Source: Rhodoferax lithotrophicus (GTDB lineage Bacteria > Pseudomonadota > Gammaproteobacteria > Burkholderiales > Burkholderiaceae_C). Taken from it: a DNA stretch of 64,000 nt. The stretch is from positions 930,001-994,000 of the forward strand of contig NZ_AP024238.1 in assembly GCF_019973615.1 (NCBI RefSeq), read 5' to 3'. Position 1 is the stretch's first letter, and every line of letters starts with the position of its first letter. The translations under genes were made by a program, and so were the position numbers. Shown here piece by piece: positions 8,666 through 19,270 of this stretch. The notes under the pieces are model-generated. The model searched no databases and was not told the origin of the DNA. It saw nothing but the letters and a program-made list of their open reading frames with translations.

Positions 8666-9879
8666 ACCACCTGTCCCAATTTGAAGATGGGCAGGTACAT
8701 GGCGACCACGATACCCCCGATCACAGTACCCAGAATCACAATGATGATGGGCTCCATCAGGCTGGAGATACCCGCCACCATGTCATCCACCTCCGCCTCG
8801 TAAAAATCAGCGGCTTTACCCAGCATGTGATCAATGGAGCCGGATTCTTCACCAATGGCACACATTTGCAGCACCATCGAGGGAAACAGGTTGACGTTGG
8901 TCATGGCGGTGGTGAGCGCTGTGCCGGTGGAAACCTCCTGCTGGATTTTGAGCGTGGCGGATTCATACACCCAATTGCCCGCAGCACCGCCAACCGAGTC
9001 GAGTGCTTCGACCAGAGGTACACCGGCCGCAAACATGGTGGAGAGCGTGCGTGTCCAGCGTGCGGTACACGATTTGTCGATCAGAATGCCAAAAATGGGC
9101 ATTTTCAGCAGCAAGCGATCCATGAATTGCTGCATCTTTTGGTTGCGTTTCCAGGCCTGCATGAAGAAATACAAGCCACCACCAATGCCGCCGAAAATTA
9201 GCCACCAGTACTTGACAAAAATCTCGCTCATGGCAATCACGGCCAACGTGGGACCGGGTAAGTCGGCTCCAAAGTTGGAAAACACCTCCTTGAACGCAGG
9301 TACCACAAAAATCATGATCACGGCGGTCACGACAAAGGCCACGATCAACACTGAAATCGGGTACATCAGCGCCGATTTGATCTTGGACTTCATGGCCTCG
9401 GTCTTTTCCATGTAGACGGCCAGTCGATCAAGTAATTGATCCAGGATACCTGCCGATTCACCGGCCTCCACCAGGTTGCAATACAGGTTGTCAAAGTACA
9501 GCGGATATTTGCGAAACGCCACACTCAGTGAGGTGCCGGTTTCCACATCGGTGCGAATGTCATTGAGCAGGCGGGTAACACTGGGGTTCGGATTGCCCCT
9601 GCCCACAATGTCAAAGGCTTGCAGCAAGGGTACGCCAGCTTTCATCATGGTGGCCAGTTGGCGGGTAAAAATAGCCATGTCCTTGGGTTTGATGGCCTTG
9701 CCTGAGCTCATCCGGCGCTTTTTGATCTTCGATGGCAGCACCCCCTGACGGCGTAATGAGGCTTGTACCTGATGCTCACCACCAGCACGCATTTCGCCGC
9801 GTACCAGTTTGCCATTGCGGTCTTTGCCTTCCCATTCAAAGACAAATTCCTTGCTGATTTTGGATTGGACAGTCGCCAT
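8662..9879 (-). CDS. pilC: Type IV pilus inner-membrane platform protein
   Basis: A 405-residue GspF-family protein with two repeated cytoplasmic helical domains and three membrane segments: ALMYPISVLIVAFVVTAVIMIF region, YWWLIFGGIGGGLYFFM, and the C-terminal IIIVILGTVIGGIVVAMYLPIF. Motifs include FTRQLATMMKAGVPLLQAF and its second-half copy TLSTMFAAGVPLVEALDSV. It forms the membrane platform on which the PilB and PilT motors act. It lies between pilB and pilD. Confidence 0.96.
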   Translation of the reverse strand: MATVQSKISKEFVFEWEGKDRNGKLVRGEMRAGGEHQVQASLRRQGVLPSKIKKRRMSSGKAIKPKDMAIFTRQLATMMKAGVPLLQAFDIVGRGNPNPSVTRLLNDIRTDVETGTSLSVAFRKYPLYFDNLYCNLVEAGESAGILDQLLDRLAVYMEKTEAMKSKIKSALMYPISVLIVAFVVTAVIMIFVVPAFKEVFSNFGADLPGPTLAVIAMSEIFVKYWWLIFGGIGGGLYFFMQAWKRNQKMQQFMDRLLLKMPIFGILIDKSCTARWTRTLSTMFAAGVPLVEALDSVGGAAGNWVYESATLKIQQEVSTGTALTTAMTNVNLFPSMVLQMCAIGEESGSIDHMLGKAADFYEAEVDDMVAGISSLMEPIIIVILGTVIGGIVVAMYLPIFKLGQVV

Positions 9880-9911
9880 ATGAATGAATTGGAGTTTGAA
9901 GGGTGGGATGA

Positions 9912-11645
9912 CTATTGATTACTGACGGCCAGAACTTCAGCGACCGAAGTCAGCCCCAGCTTGACTTTGTGCAGACCTGCTTCACGCAGACTGCGAACGC
10001 CTTCCCGTTTGGCTTGTTCGGCAATCTCCAGGGCACTGCCATCGCGCAGGATGATGCGCTGGATTTCTTCAGTGATGGGCATCACCTGGTAAATACCGAC
10101 ACGGCCCTTGTAGCCGTTGTTGCAGGCACTGCAGCCGACGGGCTGGTACGGTTTCCAGCTGCCGTCGAGCTCTTCTGGTTGAAAGCCGGCATCCAGCAGA
10201 GCTTTTTCAGGCAGATCAATGGGCTTTTTGCAATTTGGGCACAGGCGCCGGGCCAAGCGTTGTGCGGTGATCAAAATCACGCTGGATGCAATGTTGAAGG
10301 GGGCAATGCCCATGTTGCGCATCCGGGTGAGTGTGGTGGGCGCATCGTTGGTGTGCAAAGTTGAGAGCACCAAGTGGCCTGTTTGTGCGGCTTTGATGGC
10401 GATATCTGCTGTATCAATGTCTCGAATTTCACCCACCATGATGATGTCCGGGTCTTGCCGCAGGAAGGACTTGAGGGCAGCAGCAAAGGTCAGTCCGGCT
10501 TTGTCGTTGACGCTGACCTGGTTGATGCCGGGCAGGGTGATTTCGCAGGGGTCTTCTGCCGTGGCAATGTTGACACCTGGGTTGTTCAGCAGGTTCAGGC
10601 AGGTATAGAGCGACACAGTTTTACCTGAACCGGTCGGCCCCGTCACCAGAATCATGCCGTAGGGGCGGTTGATGGCTGACAACAAGCGCTCTTTTTCGGC
10701 AGGCTCGTAACCCAGCGCATCAATACCCAGTTTGGCGCTGCTGGGATCCAGGATACGGATCACGATTTTTTCGCCAAACATGGTGGGCAGGGTGCTGACA
10801 CGAAAGTCAATCACCCGATCCGGGCCAATTTTGAGTTTCATCTTGCCATCTTGGGGCACGCGTTTTTCAGAGATGTCCATTTTGGAGATCACCTTGATGC
10901 GTGAAGCCAGCTTGTCCTTGATGGCAATCGGTGGCGAGGCCACTTCACGCAACTCGCCGTCAATGCGAAAACGCACCCGGTAATTGTGCTCGTAGGGTTC
11001 AAAATGCAAGTCTGAGGCACGCATGGTGAATGCATCTATGAGCATTTTGTGCAGAAATTTGACCACCGGGGCATCGTCCACCTCAGAGGTGCTTGTTGCT
11101 GTGGCGCTCTCACTTGCGGGTTCCGAGGCCAATTCGTCAAACTCAAAATCGTCACCCACAATACTGTCGATAGACTCGGTGGCCGTGGCCGTATTGGCTG
11201 ACACCAGCTTGAGTAATTTGTCGTATTCAGCAATCACCCAGTCCACATTGAGTTGGGTGGCAAACTTGATTTTTTCAATCGATTGCTGGTCTGATGGGTC
11301 GGCTGTGGCCACGATCAGCCGGTTTTGCCGTTTACCCAAAACGACCACCCGGTAGGCTTGGCAAATCTTGTTGTCAAGCAGACCCTTGGGTAAACGATTG
11401 GGGTCAACCTCCGCCAGATCAATCAGGGGTGCCGCAAATGCCAAGGACATGGTGTGAGCCAGATCGGCGGCCGAAACAGCACCTGAACCGGTGAGCTCGG
11501 CAATAAAACTGGTGCGGTTGGTCTGAGATTTGGCGTACAGGCTCTGGGCCACAACTTGGTCCAGCTTGCCCGCCATGACCAGAGTGCGACCCAATCCGGG
11601 AAGGTTGCTTGATGTTGCGGGTGGGGTGGTTTCAATAACTGCCAT
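9912..11645 (-). CDS. pilB: Type IV pilus assembly ATPase
   Basis: The 577-residue extension ATPase powers pilin polymerisation at the inner membrane. It has an N-terminal MshEN/GspE-like domain (about residues 50-150), then the secretion ATPase core with Walker A GPTGSGKTVSLY, an Asp box, Walker B MVGEIRDIDTADIA and His-box AAQTGHLVLSTLHTND. Near the C-terminus CPNCKKP and VGCSACNNGYKGR are the tetracysteine zinc site of GspE/PilB proteins. It is the first gene of the leftward pilBCD-coaE-zapD-yacG string and is divergent from greB. Confidence 0.96.
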   Translation of the reverse strand: MAVIETTPPATSSNLPGLGRTLVMAGKLDQVVAQSLYAKSQTNRTSFIAELTGSGAVSAADLAHTMSLAFAAPLIDLAEVDPNRLPKGLLDNKICQAYRVVVLGKRQNRLIVATADPSDQQSIEKIKFATQLNVDWVIAEYDKLLKLVSANTATATESIDSIVGDDFEFDELASEPASESATATSTSEVDDAPVVKFLHKMLIDAFTMRASDLHFEPYEHNYRVRFRIDGELREVASPPIAIKDKLASRIKVISKMDISEKRVPQDGKMKLKIGPDRVIDFRVSTLPTMFGEKIVIRILDPSSAKLGIDALGYEPAEKERLLSAINRPYGMILVTGPTGSGKTVSLYTCLNLLNNPGVNIATAEDPCEITLPGINQVSVNDKAGLTFAAALKSFLRQDPDIIMVGEIRDIDTADIAIKAAQTGHLVLSTLHTNDAPTTLTRMRNMGIAPFNIASSVILITAQRLARRLCPNCKKPIDLPEKALLDAGFQPEELDGSWKPYQPVGCSACNNGYKGRVGIYQVMPITEEIQRIILRDGSALEIAEQAKREGVRSLREAGLHKVKLGLTSVAEVLAVSNQ

Positions 11646-11776
11646 AGAGAGACTGTACTACGCTTGTGGTCTTGAATGATTGGGCGGTTGTAGCTGCATT
11701 TTTGCCTGGGTGAACGTTGGAGCCGAATATAAAGCCTTACTATCAATCGCAAGGTCAATTATCTTGGAGTTGCATC

Positions 11777-12337
11777 ATGAGCAAAGCATTTACGCGTGAG
11801 TCAGATAACGAGGATGACGAGAACTTGCAACTTCCAGTGCTACCTGTTTCTGGTAAAAATTACATGACCCCGGCGGGTTATGCCCAGATGCACCAGGAGT
11901 TGATGGCATTGATTGATATAGAGCGCCCCAAAATAGTGGATGTGGTGCATTGGGCTGCAAGTAATGGTGATCGCTCTGAAAATGGCGACTATTTGTATGG
12001 CAAAAAAAGATTGCGTGAAATTGATCGTCGGATTCGGTTTTTAACCCAGCGCATTGAAATCGCCGAGGTGATCGATCCATCGGTACATCATGGAAATGAG
12101 CAAATATTTTTTGGCGCAACGGTGACTTATGTGGAAACGACCGGTACCGAGCGCAGCGTCACCATTCTCGGTATTGATGAGGCGGTGAGTGCGCACGGGG
12201 AAGTGAGTTGGGTGTCGCCTATTGCACGAACTCTTTTAAAAGCACGTCAGGGCGATATTCTGAAGCTCATTACGCCCAATGGTGTGATGGAGATTGAGGT
12301 TCTGCAGGTCACTTATCCTGCCCCAATTAGCCCGTAA
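11777..12337 (+). CDS. greB: Transcription elongation factor GreB
   Basis: A 186-residue Gre factor that stimulates RNA polymerase to cleave backtracked transcripts. The N-terminal coiled coil contains NYMTPAGYAQMHQELMAL and SNGDRSENGDYLYGKKRLREIDRRIRFL, the acidic tip signature. The C-terminal FKBP-like domain follows. YLYGKKRLREIDRRI favours GreB over GreA. The start at 11777 has GGAG nine bases upstream. It converges on spoT and the two stop regions overlap by eleven bases. Confidence 0.93.
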   Translation: MSKAFTRESDNEDDENLQLPVLPVSGKNYMTPAGYAQMHQELMALIDIERPKIVDVVHWAASNGDRSENGDYLYGKKRLREIDRRIRFLTQRIEIAEVIDPSVHHGNEQIFFGATVTYVETTGTERSVTILGIDEAVSAHGEVSWVSPIARTLLKARQGDILKLITPNGVMEIEVLQVTYPAPISP

Positions 12338-14582
12338 GTGAGTTGGCATTGGTGATTCGTTGGGCGCGCAAGACGGCCGGGGTGCGGCGCAGGTTACGTA
12401 ACACGGCTTCGAGTTGTTGCACATCTCGAATGGAAATCACAAATTTCAGATCCATGGCACCTTGGTCTGATTCGTCTGCCATGTCAATGTGAGTGATGTC
12501 GGCTTCAGCGGATGCGAGTGCCCCTGCCACTTTGGCCAGCACACCTTTGCCATTGTTGACGGTCACAATCACGCCCGTCTCAAAAGCTCTGACGGGTTCA
12601 TCTGCCCATTCCACATTAATGAAACGTTCACTGTCTTTGTATTGCAGTTTTTGGGCAACCTGACAGGTTTGGGTGTGTATCGTCAAGCCTTCACCACGAC
12701 CGAGGTAGCCCACAATGGTGTCACCCGGGATGGGTCTGCAGCATTGGGCATAACGGACAGAGGTGTTTTCGCTACCGTCAATTTGTACGGCGGGTTGTGC
12801 AACCGCATCACTGGCGGAGAAACGTTCGCGTGTCAGCAACAGAACATCCGGTTTTTCGCCACGATCAGCCAGAAGTTTGGCCAAGCGTTTGGCCACAATG
12901 CTGGCAATGCGTTTACCCAAGCCAATGTCGGTAAGTAATTCGGCGCGTGATTTGTTACCGCTGAACCGCAGTAACTTATCCCATGTCACGTCGTTGGGGT
13001 CTGAGCTGTCAGGCAGGTTTTCAATACCTTCAGCTCGGATAGCCTGGGTGAGCATTTTTTCACCCAAATGCTGGGAATCAGCTTGCGCCATGGTGCGCAA
13101 GTTCTGGCGAATTTTGGAGCGGGCACGTGCCGTCCGCACAAAGCCAAGCCATACAGGGTTGGGGTTGGAGTTGGCATCTGTGGTGATTTCAATCACATCA
13201 CCATTTTTGACTTCGGTCCGCAAGGGCACTTGCTCGTTGTTCACCAGGGCAGATACCGCATGGTCGCCTACATTGCTGTGGATCGCGTAGGCAAAATCAA
13301 CCACCGTGGCACCGCGTGGCATGGCCATGATGCGGCTTTTGGGGGTGAACACGTAAACAGCATCCGGGAAAAGGTCAACCTTGACATGATCCCAAAACTC
13401 GGCAGCGTCCCGTGTTTCGTCTTGAATGTCGAGTAAAGACTGCAACCATTTGGAACCCATCCGGTCACGGTGTGTGACCTCGTCCTGGCCGGAGTCCTTG
13501 TAGAGCCAATGGGCTGCGACCCCCGTTTCGGCAACCAGATGCATGGCTTGTGTACGTAATTGAAATTCAACGTTGATACTCGAGGGGCCCACCAAGGTGG
13601 TGTGTAGCGACTGATACCCGTTGATTTTGCTGATGGCAATGTGATCCTTGAACTTGCCTGGCACCGGTTTGTAGAGTTGATGTAACAGCCCTAACGCGGT
13701 GTAGCAGTCAATCAGGTGCGGCACGATCACCCTGAAGCCATAGATGTCGGTGACTTGGGCAAAGCTCAGGTTTTTGTCATCCATCTTCTTGTAGATGGAA
13801 TAAAGGGTTTTTTCGCGCCCGGCAATGTGCACAGACATGCCGTAGTGATTGAATGTTTCTTCCAGGTCAGCCTGCACCTTGTGGATCAGGTCACGGCGGC
13901 GACTGCGAGCCTTGGTAATCGCTTTGGACAGAACGGCATAGCGCCAAGGGTGCAAGTAGCGAAAAGACAGATCCTGTAATTCCCGGTAGGTCTGATTCAG
14001 CCCTAGCCGATGCGCAATCGGCGCATACACGTCCAGAGTTTCTGAAGCAATACGATGCCATTTGTTGCGGGGTGCATCTGACAAGGTTCGCATGTTGTGG
14101 GAACGGTCAGCCAGTTTGATCAGGATCACCCGTACATCACGGGCCATGGCCAGCAGCATCTTGCGAAAAGATTCTGCCTGATTTTCCTCCCGGGTATTGA
14201 ACTGCAGCTTTTCCAGTTTGGTTAGCCCATCCACCAATTCAGCCACAGGTGAGCCAAAGCGTTCAATCAGATCAGTTTTGCTGATAGCGCAGTCCTCCAG
14301 CGCATCATGCAACAGGGCTGCCATTAAAGCCTGGGCATCCAGTTTCCATTCGGCACACTGGGCGGCGACGGCGATAGGATGGGTAATGTAGGGCTCACCA
14401 CTGTTACGCAGTTGCCCCAGATGCGCTTCGTCCGCAAACCGATAAGCCAGTCGGACTTGACTCAAATCTTCTGTACTGAGGTAATCCAGCTTGCTGGTCA
14501 GCCGGGCAAAACTGGCCGATGCCGCATTGACTTCTGCGGGACTGAGTGGTTTTGGGTTTTGACTGGCTGGTGGTTGGCTCAT
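12327..14582 (-). CDS. spoT: Bifunctional (p)ppGpp synthetase/hydrolase (RelA/SpoT family)
   Basis: The start MSQPPASQNP at 14582 gives 751 residues. In order it has an HD hydrolase domain (ITHPIAVAAQ and LLHDALEDC), a nucleotidyltransferase synthetase domain (KKMDDKNLSFAQVTDIYGFRVIV, then YQSLHTTLVGP), a TGS domain (VYVFTPKSRIMAMPRGATVVDFAYAIH), a helical/zinc-like region (YAQCCRPIPGDTIVG) and a C-terminal ACT domain. An intact HD motif supports hydrolase activity, hence SpoT rather than RelA. It sits after rpoZ in the classic gmk-rpoZ-spoT order, with an intervening terminator hairpin. Confidence 0.95.
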   Translation of the reverse strand: MSQPPASQNPKPLSPAEVNAASASFARLTSKLDYLSTEDLSQVRLAYRFADEAHLGQLRNSGEPYITHPIAVAAQCAEWKLDAQALMAALLHDALEDCAISKTDLIERFGSPVAELVDGLTKLEKLQFNTREENQAESFRKMLLAMARDVRVILIKLADRSHNMRTLSDAPRNKWHRIASETLDVYAPIAHRLGLNQTYRELQDLSFRYLHPWRYAVLSKAITKARSRRRDLIHKVQADLEETFNHYGMSVHIAGREKTLYSIYKKMDDKNLSFAQVTDIYGFRVIVPHLIDCYTALGLLHQLYKPVPGKFKDHIAISKINGYQSLHTTLVGPSSINVEFQLRTQAMHLVAETGVAAHWLYKDSGQDEVTHRDRMGSKWLQSLLDIQDETRDAAEFWDHVKVDLFPDAVYVFTPKSRIMAMPRGATVVDFAYAIHSNVGDHAVSALVNNEQVPLRTEVKNGDVIEITTDANSNPNPVWLGFVRTARARSKIRQNLRTMAQADSQHLGEKMLTQAIRAEGIENLPDSSDPNDVTWDKLLRFSGNKSRAELLTDIGLGKRIASIVAKRLAKLLADRGEKPDVLLLTRERFSASDAVAQPAVQIDGSENTSVRYAQCCRPIPGDTIVGYLGRGEGLTIHTQTCQVAQKLQYKDSERFINVEWADEPVRAFETGVIVTVNNGKGVLAKVAGALASAEADITHIDMADESDQGAMDLKFVISIRDVQQLEAVLRNLRRTPAVLRAQRITNANSLTG

Positions 14583-14626
14583 GCCTTGAATATAGCGTGC
14601 AGAGTCGTTAATTTTGAAGCTGAAAC

Positions 14627-14652
14627 AAAAAAGCACCGCAAGCGGTGCTTTT
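14627..14652 (-). terminator. Intrinsic terminator or attenuator after rpoZ
   Basis: On the minus strand the 11-base stem AAAAGCACCGC pairs with GCGGTGCTTTT across a two-base loop and is followed by further T residues. It lies between the rpoZ stop (14673) and the spoT start (14582). It probably ends or reduces transcription from gmk-rpoZ. Confidence 0.75.
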
Positions 14653-14672
14653 GAGGATAAAAAGAACTGGAT

Positions 14673-14876
14673 TTAAAGCGGTACTTTTTTCAGCATCTCG
14701 ATGCCGATTTTCCCAGCGGCAATTTCACGCAAAGCCGTAACACCAGGCTTGTTTTTGCTTTCGACTTTGGCTGTATGGCCATGGCTGAGCATACGCGCAC
14801 GGTAAGACGCTGCCAACACCAGCTGAAAGCGATTCGGAATCTGCTGCAAGCAGTCTTCAACAGTGATACGGGCCAT
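14673..14876 (-). CDS. rpoZ: RNA polymerase omega subunit
   Basis: A 67-residue protein starting [28 protein letters not shown], the conserved omega N-terminus that wraps the beta-prime subunit and helps assemble RNA polymerase. Length is slightly below that of E. coli omega (about 90), as is common in beta-proteobacteria. It lies 30 bases downstream of gmk and is followed by a strong hairpin before spoT. Confidence 0.95.
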   Translation of the reverse strand: MARITVEDCLQQIPNRFQLVLAASYRARMLSHGHTAKVESKNKPGVTALREIAAGKIGIEMLKKVPL

Positions 14877-14906
14877 GAATTCTCCAAAACCAAGTGAGGA
14901 GCACTG

Positions 14907-15530
14907 TCAGATGTGCAGTGCTTTGAATGTTTCAGCTCTGGCGCGGCGCTGCGCCAAATACTTGAGTCTTTGTGCGTGCACGATTGATTTCAAATCGAAA
15001 ACGGCGCGGTCAAAAGATTCGTTGATTATAACGAAGTCAAACTGATGTGCTTGCGCCATCTCTACGGCGGCATTGTGCAGGCGCACTTCAATCACATCGG
15101 CGGTGTCTTCGCCGCGCCGTTCAAGCCTGGAACGCAGCTCTTCCCAACTTGGGGGCAGGATGAAGATAGTGACGGCGTTGGCAAAAATGCTTTTGATTTG
15201 CAGGGCTCCCTGGTAGTCAATTTCCAGGATCACGTCTGCACCTTGGGCCATACGCTCTTCAATGGCTTTTTTCGAGGTGCCATAACGGTGGTTGTGTACA
15301 TGCGCCCACTCCACAAAAGCGTTGGCCTGCACCATGGCATCAAACTCGGCATTCGAGACAAAGAAATATTCCCGGCCATGTTTTTCCTGGCCCCGCGGCG
15401 CGCGGGTCGTGTGTGACACCGAGGGTTGCACATGCGAATCCAGCTCCATCAGGGCTTTGACCAAACTGGATTTGCCCGCACCGCTGGGTGCAGCGACGAC
15501 AAACAGGTTACCGGGATACTCCATACACAT
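14907..15530 (-). CDS. gmk: Guanylate kinase
   Basis: A 207-residue enzyme converting GMP to GDP. The P-loop [17 protein letters not shown] is at about residues 11-27, followed by the GMP-binding [18 protein letters not shown] and [33 protein letters not shown] and the lid region complete the fold. The start is either ATG 15530 or the in-frame ATG two codons later (MEYPGN). GAG precedes the first. It is downstream of yicC and upstream of rpoZ. Confidence 0.96.
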   Translation of the reverse strand: MCMEYPGNLFVVAAPSGAGKSSLVKALMELDSHVQPSVSHTTRAPRGQEKHGREYFFVSNAEFDAMVQANAFVEWAHVHNHRYGTSKKAIEERMAQGADVILEIDYQGALQIKSIFANAVTIFILPPSWEELRSRLERRGEDTADVIEVRLHNAAVEMAQAHQFDFVIINESFDRAVFDLKSIVHAQRLKYLAQRRARAETFKALHI

Positions 15531-15557
15531 TGGCTCTCAGATTGGGTAAAACGGGCG

Positions 15558-16475
15558 CTATTCTATGTTTTGTACCTGCTCGCGCATTTGCTCGATCAAC
15601 ACCTTCATGTCCACGGAAATATGGGTCAACTCCAGCGCTGCCGACTTGGAGCCCAGGGTATTGGCTTCGCGGTGCAGCTCCTGAATCAGAAAATCCAGGC
15701 GTTTGCCGATTTCACCACCCTTGGTGATAAGGCGCTCCAGCTCATCCAGATGGGAGTTGAGTCGCGTCAACTCTTCAGCCACGTCGATGCGAATGGCAAA
15801 CGCAGTGGCTTCCGTTAAAGCACGATCTTGCGCAGCTTCTGGCACATGGCTGCCATCAGCCAGGCCCATGGCCTCTTGCCAGCGATCCATGAAACGCTGG
15901 CGTTGCTGAGCTACCAATTGGGGAATCAGGGGTTGGGCCTGTGCGGCCAACATGCGCAGTTGCTGGATTCTGTCTTGCAGCATGGCTGCCAGTCGGGTGC
16001 CTTCGCGTTCGCGGGCAGACATCAGGGCTTTCAGGGTCGTATCCGCCAGGGCCAGCAGCTCAGGTTGCCAATCTTTGGCAGCGCTTGACTCATTGCTGGA
16101 CAGCCTGATGACATCGGCCACGCTCAACGTCGTTGCGGCTGGCAACCAGGCTTTGACGTTGTCTTGAATCGTGTTGAGCCGCTGCAGCAGCCGTATTGAT
16201 GGATCTGGCAGGTTACCACTGGTGTTGCTTTCAAGTGCAGCGCGAAGTTCAACCTTGCCGCGTTTGAGGCGCGCTGTCAGCCGCTCACGCAGGGCTGGTT
16301 CGCAGGCCCGCAGTTCATCTGGAAGCCGAAAGGATAGATCGAGGAAACGACTGTTGACAGATCGAATTTCTACGCCCAAGCGAATGTTGGAGACGGTTTT
16401 TTGCTCTTCTTCGGAGCTGGTGTTGGCATTGCTGTGTTGTGCACTGGCATAGCCGGTCATGCTGTAAACTGACAT
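15558..16475 (-). CDS. yicC: YicC-family endoribonuclease-like protein
   Basis: A 305-residue YicC/YloC protein. It opens with VYSMTGYASAQ, has the internal IEIRSVNSRFLDLSFRLP-type segment and ends with the conserved DFLIQELHREANTLGSKS...MKVLIEQMREQVQNIE. Members have been linked to stationary-phase survival and RNA degradation. The order yicC-gmk-rpoZ is widespread. It is divergent from a Ser/Thr kinase gene, with about 77 bases between starts. Confidence 0.92.
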   Translation of the reverse strand: MSVYSMTGYASAQHSNANTSSEEEQKTVSNIRLGVEIRSVNSRFLDLSFRLPDELRACEPALRERLTARLKRGKVELRAALESNTSGNLPDPSIRLLQRLNTIQDNVKAWLPAATTLSVADVIRLSSNESSAAKDWQPELLALADTTLKALMSAREREGTRLAAMLQDRIQQLRMLAAQAQPLIPQLVAQQRQRFMDRWQEAMGLADGSHVPEAAQDRALTEATAFAIRIDVAEELTRLNSHLDELERLITKGGEIGKRLDFLIQELHREANTLGSKSAALELTHISVDMKVLIEQMREQVQNIE

Positions 16476-16552
16476 TTGAATGCTTCTTCAATGAAATGTG
16501 AACAAGAATAACCCGGTTCTGACCCTGCGCGTATCGCAACAACTTAAATAAT

Positions 16553-17560
16553 ATGGCCAAGGTTAAACCTTCACCGCTTCCACCTGATATCCTGATTGGT
16601 GGTTATCGGATCATCCGTAGAGTGGCTGCTGGCGGGTTTGGTGTGGTGTACCAAGCCATTGGACCTGATGGCCTGCAGGTGGCCATCAAAGAGTATTTGC
16701 CAGCTTCATTGGCAACTCGTGCCCCTGGTGCCCTGTTGCCGCAGGTGGCACCAGAAAAACTCTCGCTGTACCGGTTGGGGTTGAAGAGCTTTTTTGAAGA
16801 GGGCCGATCACTGGCCCAAATTTCTCATCCGTCCGTGGTGAGTGTGATGAATTTCTTTCGTGAGAATGAAACCGTCTACATGGTGATGAATTACCTGGAA
16901 GGTGCCAGCCTGCAGGACTACATTCTGATTGCGCGGGACCTGAAACAGGAAAAAGTTTTCCGTGAATCCACCATCCGGTCGCTGTTTGATGAGATTTTGC
17001 GCGGCTTGCGCATTGTTCATCAGCACAAAATGCTGCATCTGGACATCAAACCAGCCAACATTTTTATCACTGATGACAACAAGTCTGTGTTGATTGACTT
17101 TGGTGCTGCGCGTGAAGTGCTCAGCAAAGAAGGAAATTTCATCCGGCCGATGTACACGCCAGGGTTTGCCGCGCCCGAGATGTACCGCCGTGACAGCGCC
17201 ATGGGCCCCTGGACTGACATTTATGCGATTGGGGCTTGTATGTACGCGTGTATGCAGGGTTATCCGCCAAACGAAGCACCTCAACGGATGGGTAATGACC
17301 GCATGACGCTGGCATTAAAGCGCTTGCAGGGGGTGTATTCTGATAACCTGATTGAAGTGGTGCAGTGGTGTATGGCCATGGACCCGCTGGCCAGACCACA
17401 ATCGGTCTTTGCCTTGCAAAAAGAACTCAACCGGCCGGGTGAACTGCGTTACACCAAACTCACAGTGGGAGAGAAGGTGCGTTTGCAGTTTGATTCCATG
17501 GTGGCTGGCAATAAAAAACTGGTGGCGAAGGCCACTAACCTCGGGCAAAAAGCGAAATGA
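16553..17560 (+). CDS. Serine/threonine protein kinase (PknB-like)
   Basis: A 335-residue cytoplasmic Hanks-type kinase without an obvious membrane segment. The glycine loop is VAAGGFGVVYQA, the ATP lysine is Lys46 in VAIKEYLP, the catalytic loop is HLDIKPANIF (Asp164) and the DFG motif is IDFGAA (Asp182), followed by GFAAPEMYRRD. The catalytic HRD appears as HLD, so the arginine that normally couples to activation-loop phosphorylation is missing. Its stop overlaps the start of the phosphatase gene as ATGA, making a kinase-phosphatase pair. Substrates are not evident. Confidence 0.9.
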   Translation: MAKVKPSPLPPDILIGGYRIIRRVAAGGFGVVYQAIGPDGLQVAIKEYLPASLATRAPGALLPQVAPEKLSLYRLGLKSFFEEGRSLAQISHPSVVSVMNFFRENETVYMVMNYLEGASLQDYILIARDLKQEKVFRESTIRSLFDEILRGLRIVHQHKMLHLDIKPANIFITDDNKSVLIDFGAAREVLSKEGNFIRPMYTPGFAAPEMYRRDSAMGPWTDIYAIGACMYACMQGYPPNEAPQRMGNDRMTLALKRLQGVYSDNLIEVVQWCMAMDPLARPQSVFALQKELNRPGELRYTKLTVGEKVRLQFDSMVAGNKKLVAKATNLGQKAK

Positions 17561-18471
17561 AATTCTCTGTATTTCAAGTCAGTCGCAAGGGTGGCCGGGA
17601 TAAAAATGAAGACCGCATGGGGTACTGCTACACCCGTGCCTCTGCAGTTTTTCTGTTGGCGGACGGCATGGGGGGGCATCCTGAGGGTGAGGTGGCGGCG
17701 CAACTGGCTTTGCAGGCGGTTTCGGCCCTTTTCCAAAAAAATGCCCGTCCTGAGTTGCCCGATGTCGGGGCGTTTTTATCGCAGGCATTACTTGCAGCAC
17801 ATCAGCAAATTTTGAGCTATACCGCAGATCGGGCCATGCTCGACTCACCCCGCACCACCCTGGTGTTGGCGGTGCTGCAGGGGGGCAGTGTCACCTGGAC
17901 GCATTGCGGTGATTCGCGCTTTTACATGGTGCGCCAGGCCAAGTTGCACGCACGCACCAAAGACCATTCCTTGTTGGAACAAAACCTGTCTCGCCCGCCC
18001 AATTCACCCACGGTGCGTGCCACCAATCGCAATGTGTTGTTTACCTGCCTGGGTTCACCCACCAAACCTGTGTTTAATGTGACCGGGCCGGTTCCCTTGC
18101 AGCAGGGTGATCGTTTGATGCTGTGTTCTGACGGTTTGTGGTCGGTCATGACAGACGATGAAATTGTGCTTGAGCTGTCACAGAAATCGGTCGAGCATGC
18201 GGTGCCGGATATGGTTGAAAATGCGTTGCGCAAGGGGGGCGAGGGCTGTGACAACGTAACCTGTATTGCCCTGGAGTGGGAAACCCCTGACGACTTTGAG
18301 TCCACCCGTGGCAGTGTCAGCACGGACTCCATCAGCGACGGGGTTTTTGCCTCCACGGTGCAAGCCGGGCTGTGGAATGATGCACTGGAAGACATGGACG
18401 ATGCCTCCATCGAGCGCTCCATTGCCGAGATCAACGAAGCCATCCGCCGCTCCGCCATCAAAAGAACCTGA
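17557..18471 (+). CDS. PP2C-family serine/threonine phosphatase
   Basis: A 304-residue metal-dependent phosphatase. Metal-binding aspartates are visible in [11 protein letters not shown] (about residue 19) and [12 protein letters not shown] (Asp36). The later [17 protein letters not shown] and [15 protein letters not shown] carry the remaining acidic ligands. The C-terminal tail of about 60 residues is acidic and probably flexible. It most likely reverses phosphorylation by the kinase encoded just upstream, with which it overlaps by four bases. Confidence 0.92.
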   Translation: MKFSVFQVSRKGGRDKNEDRMGYCYTRASAVFLLADGMGGHPEGEVAAQLALQAVSALFQKNARPELPDVGAFLSQALLAAHQQILSYTADRAMLDSPRTTLVLAVLQGGSVTWTHCGDSRFYMVRQAKLHARTKDHSLLEQNLSRPPNSPTVRATNRNVLFTCLGSPTKPVFNVTGPVPLQQGDRLMLCSDGLWSVMTDDEIVLELSQKSVEHAVPDMVENALRKGGEGCDNVTCIALEWETPDDFESTRGSVSTDSISDGVFASTVQAGLWNDALEDMDDASIERSIAEINEAIRRSAIKRT

Positions 18472-18497
18472 ATTTCCTTTCACCTGAGAGCCTGTTT

Positions 18498-19210
<713 letters not shown>

Positions 19211-19229
<19 letters not shown>

Positions 19230-19270
19230 CTGCTTGCGCATACTTCATAAGCACTAGAGGTCAATTTATT
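19211..19270 (+). repeat. Dispersed Comamonadaceae hairpin repeat, copy 3
   Basis: The sequence ATCACTATTAAATAAGTAGC, then TGCTTGCGC...AAGCACTAGAGG and an A/T tail, is a clear copy. It covers the last codons of rph and ends one base before the rdgB start codon. Its AGAGG (19256-19260) is the only plausible ribosome binding site for rdgB. Confidence 0.85.
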
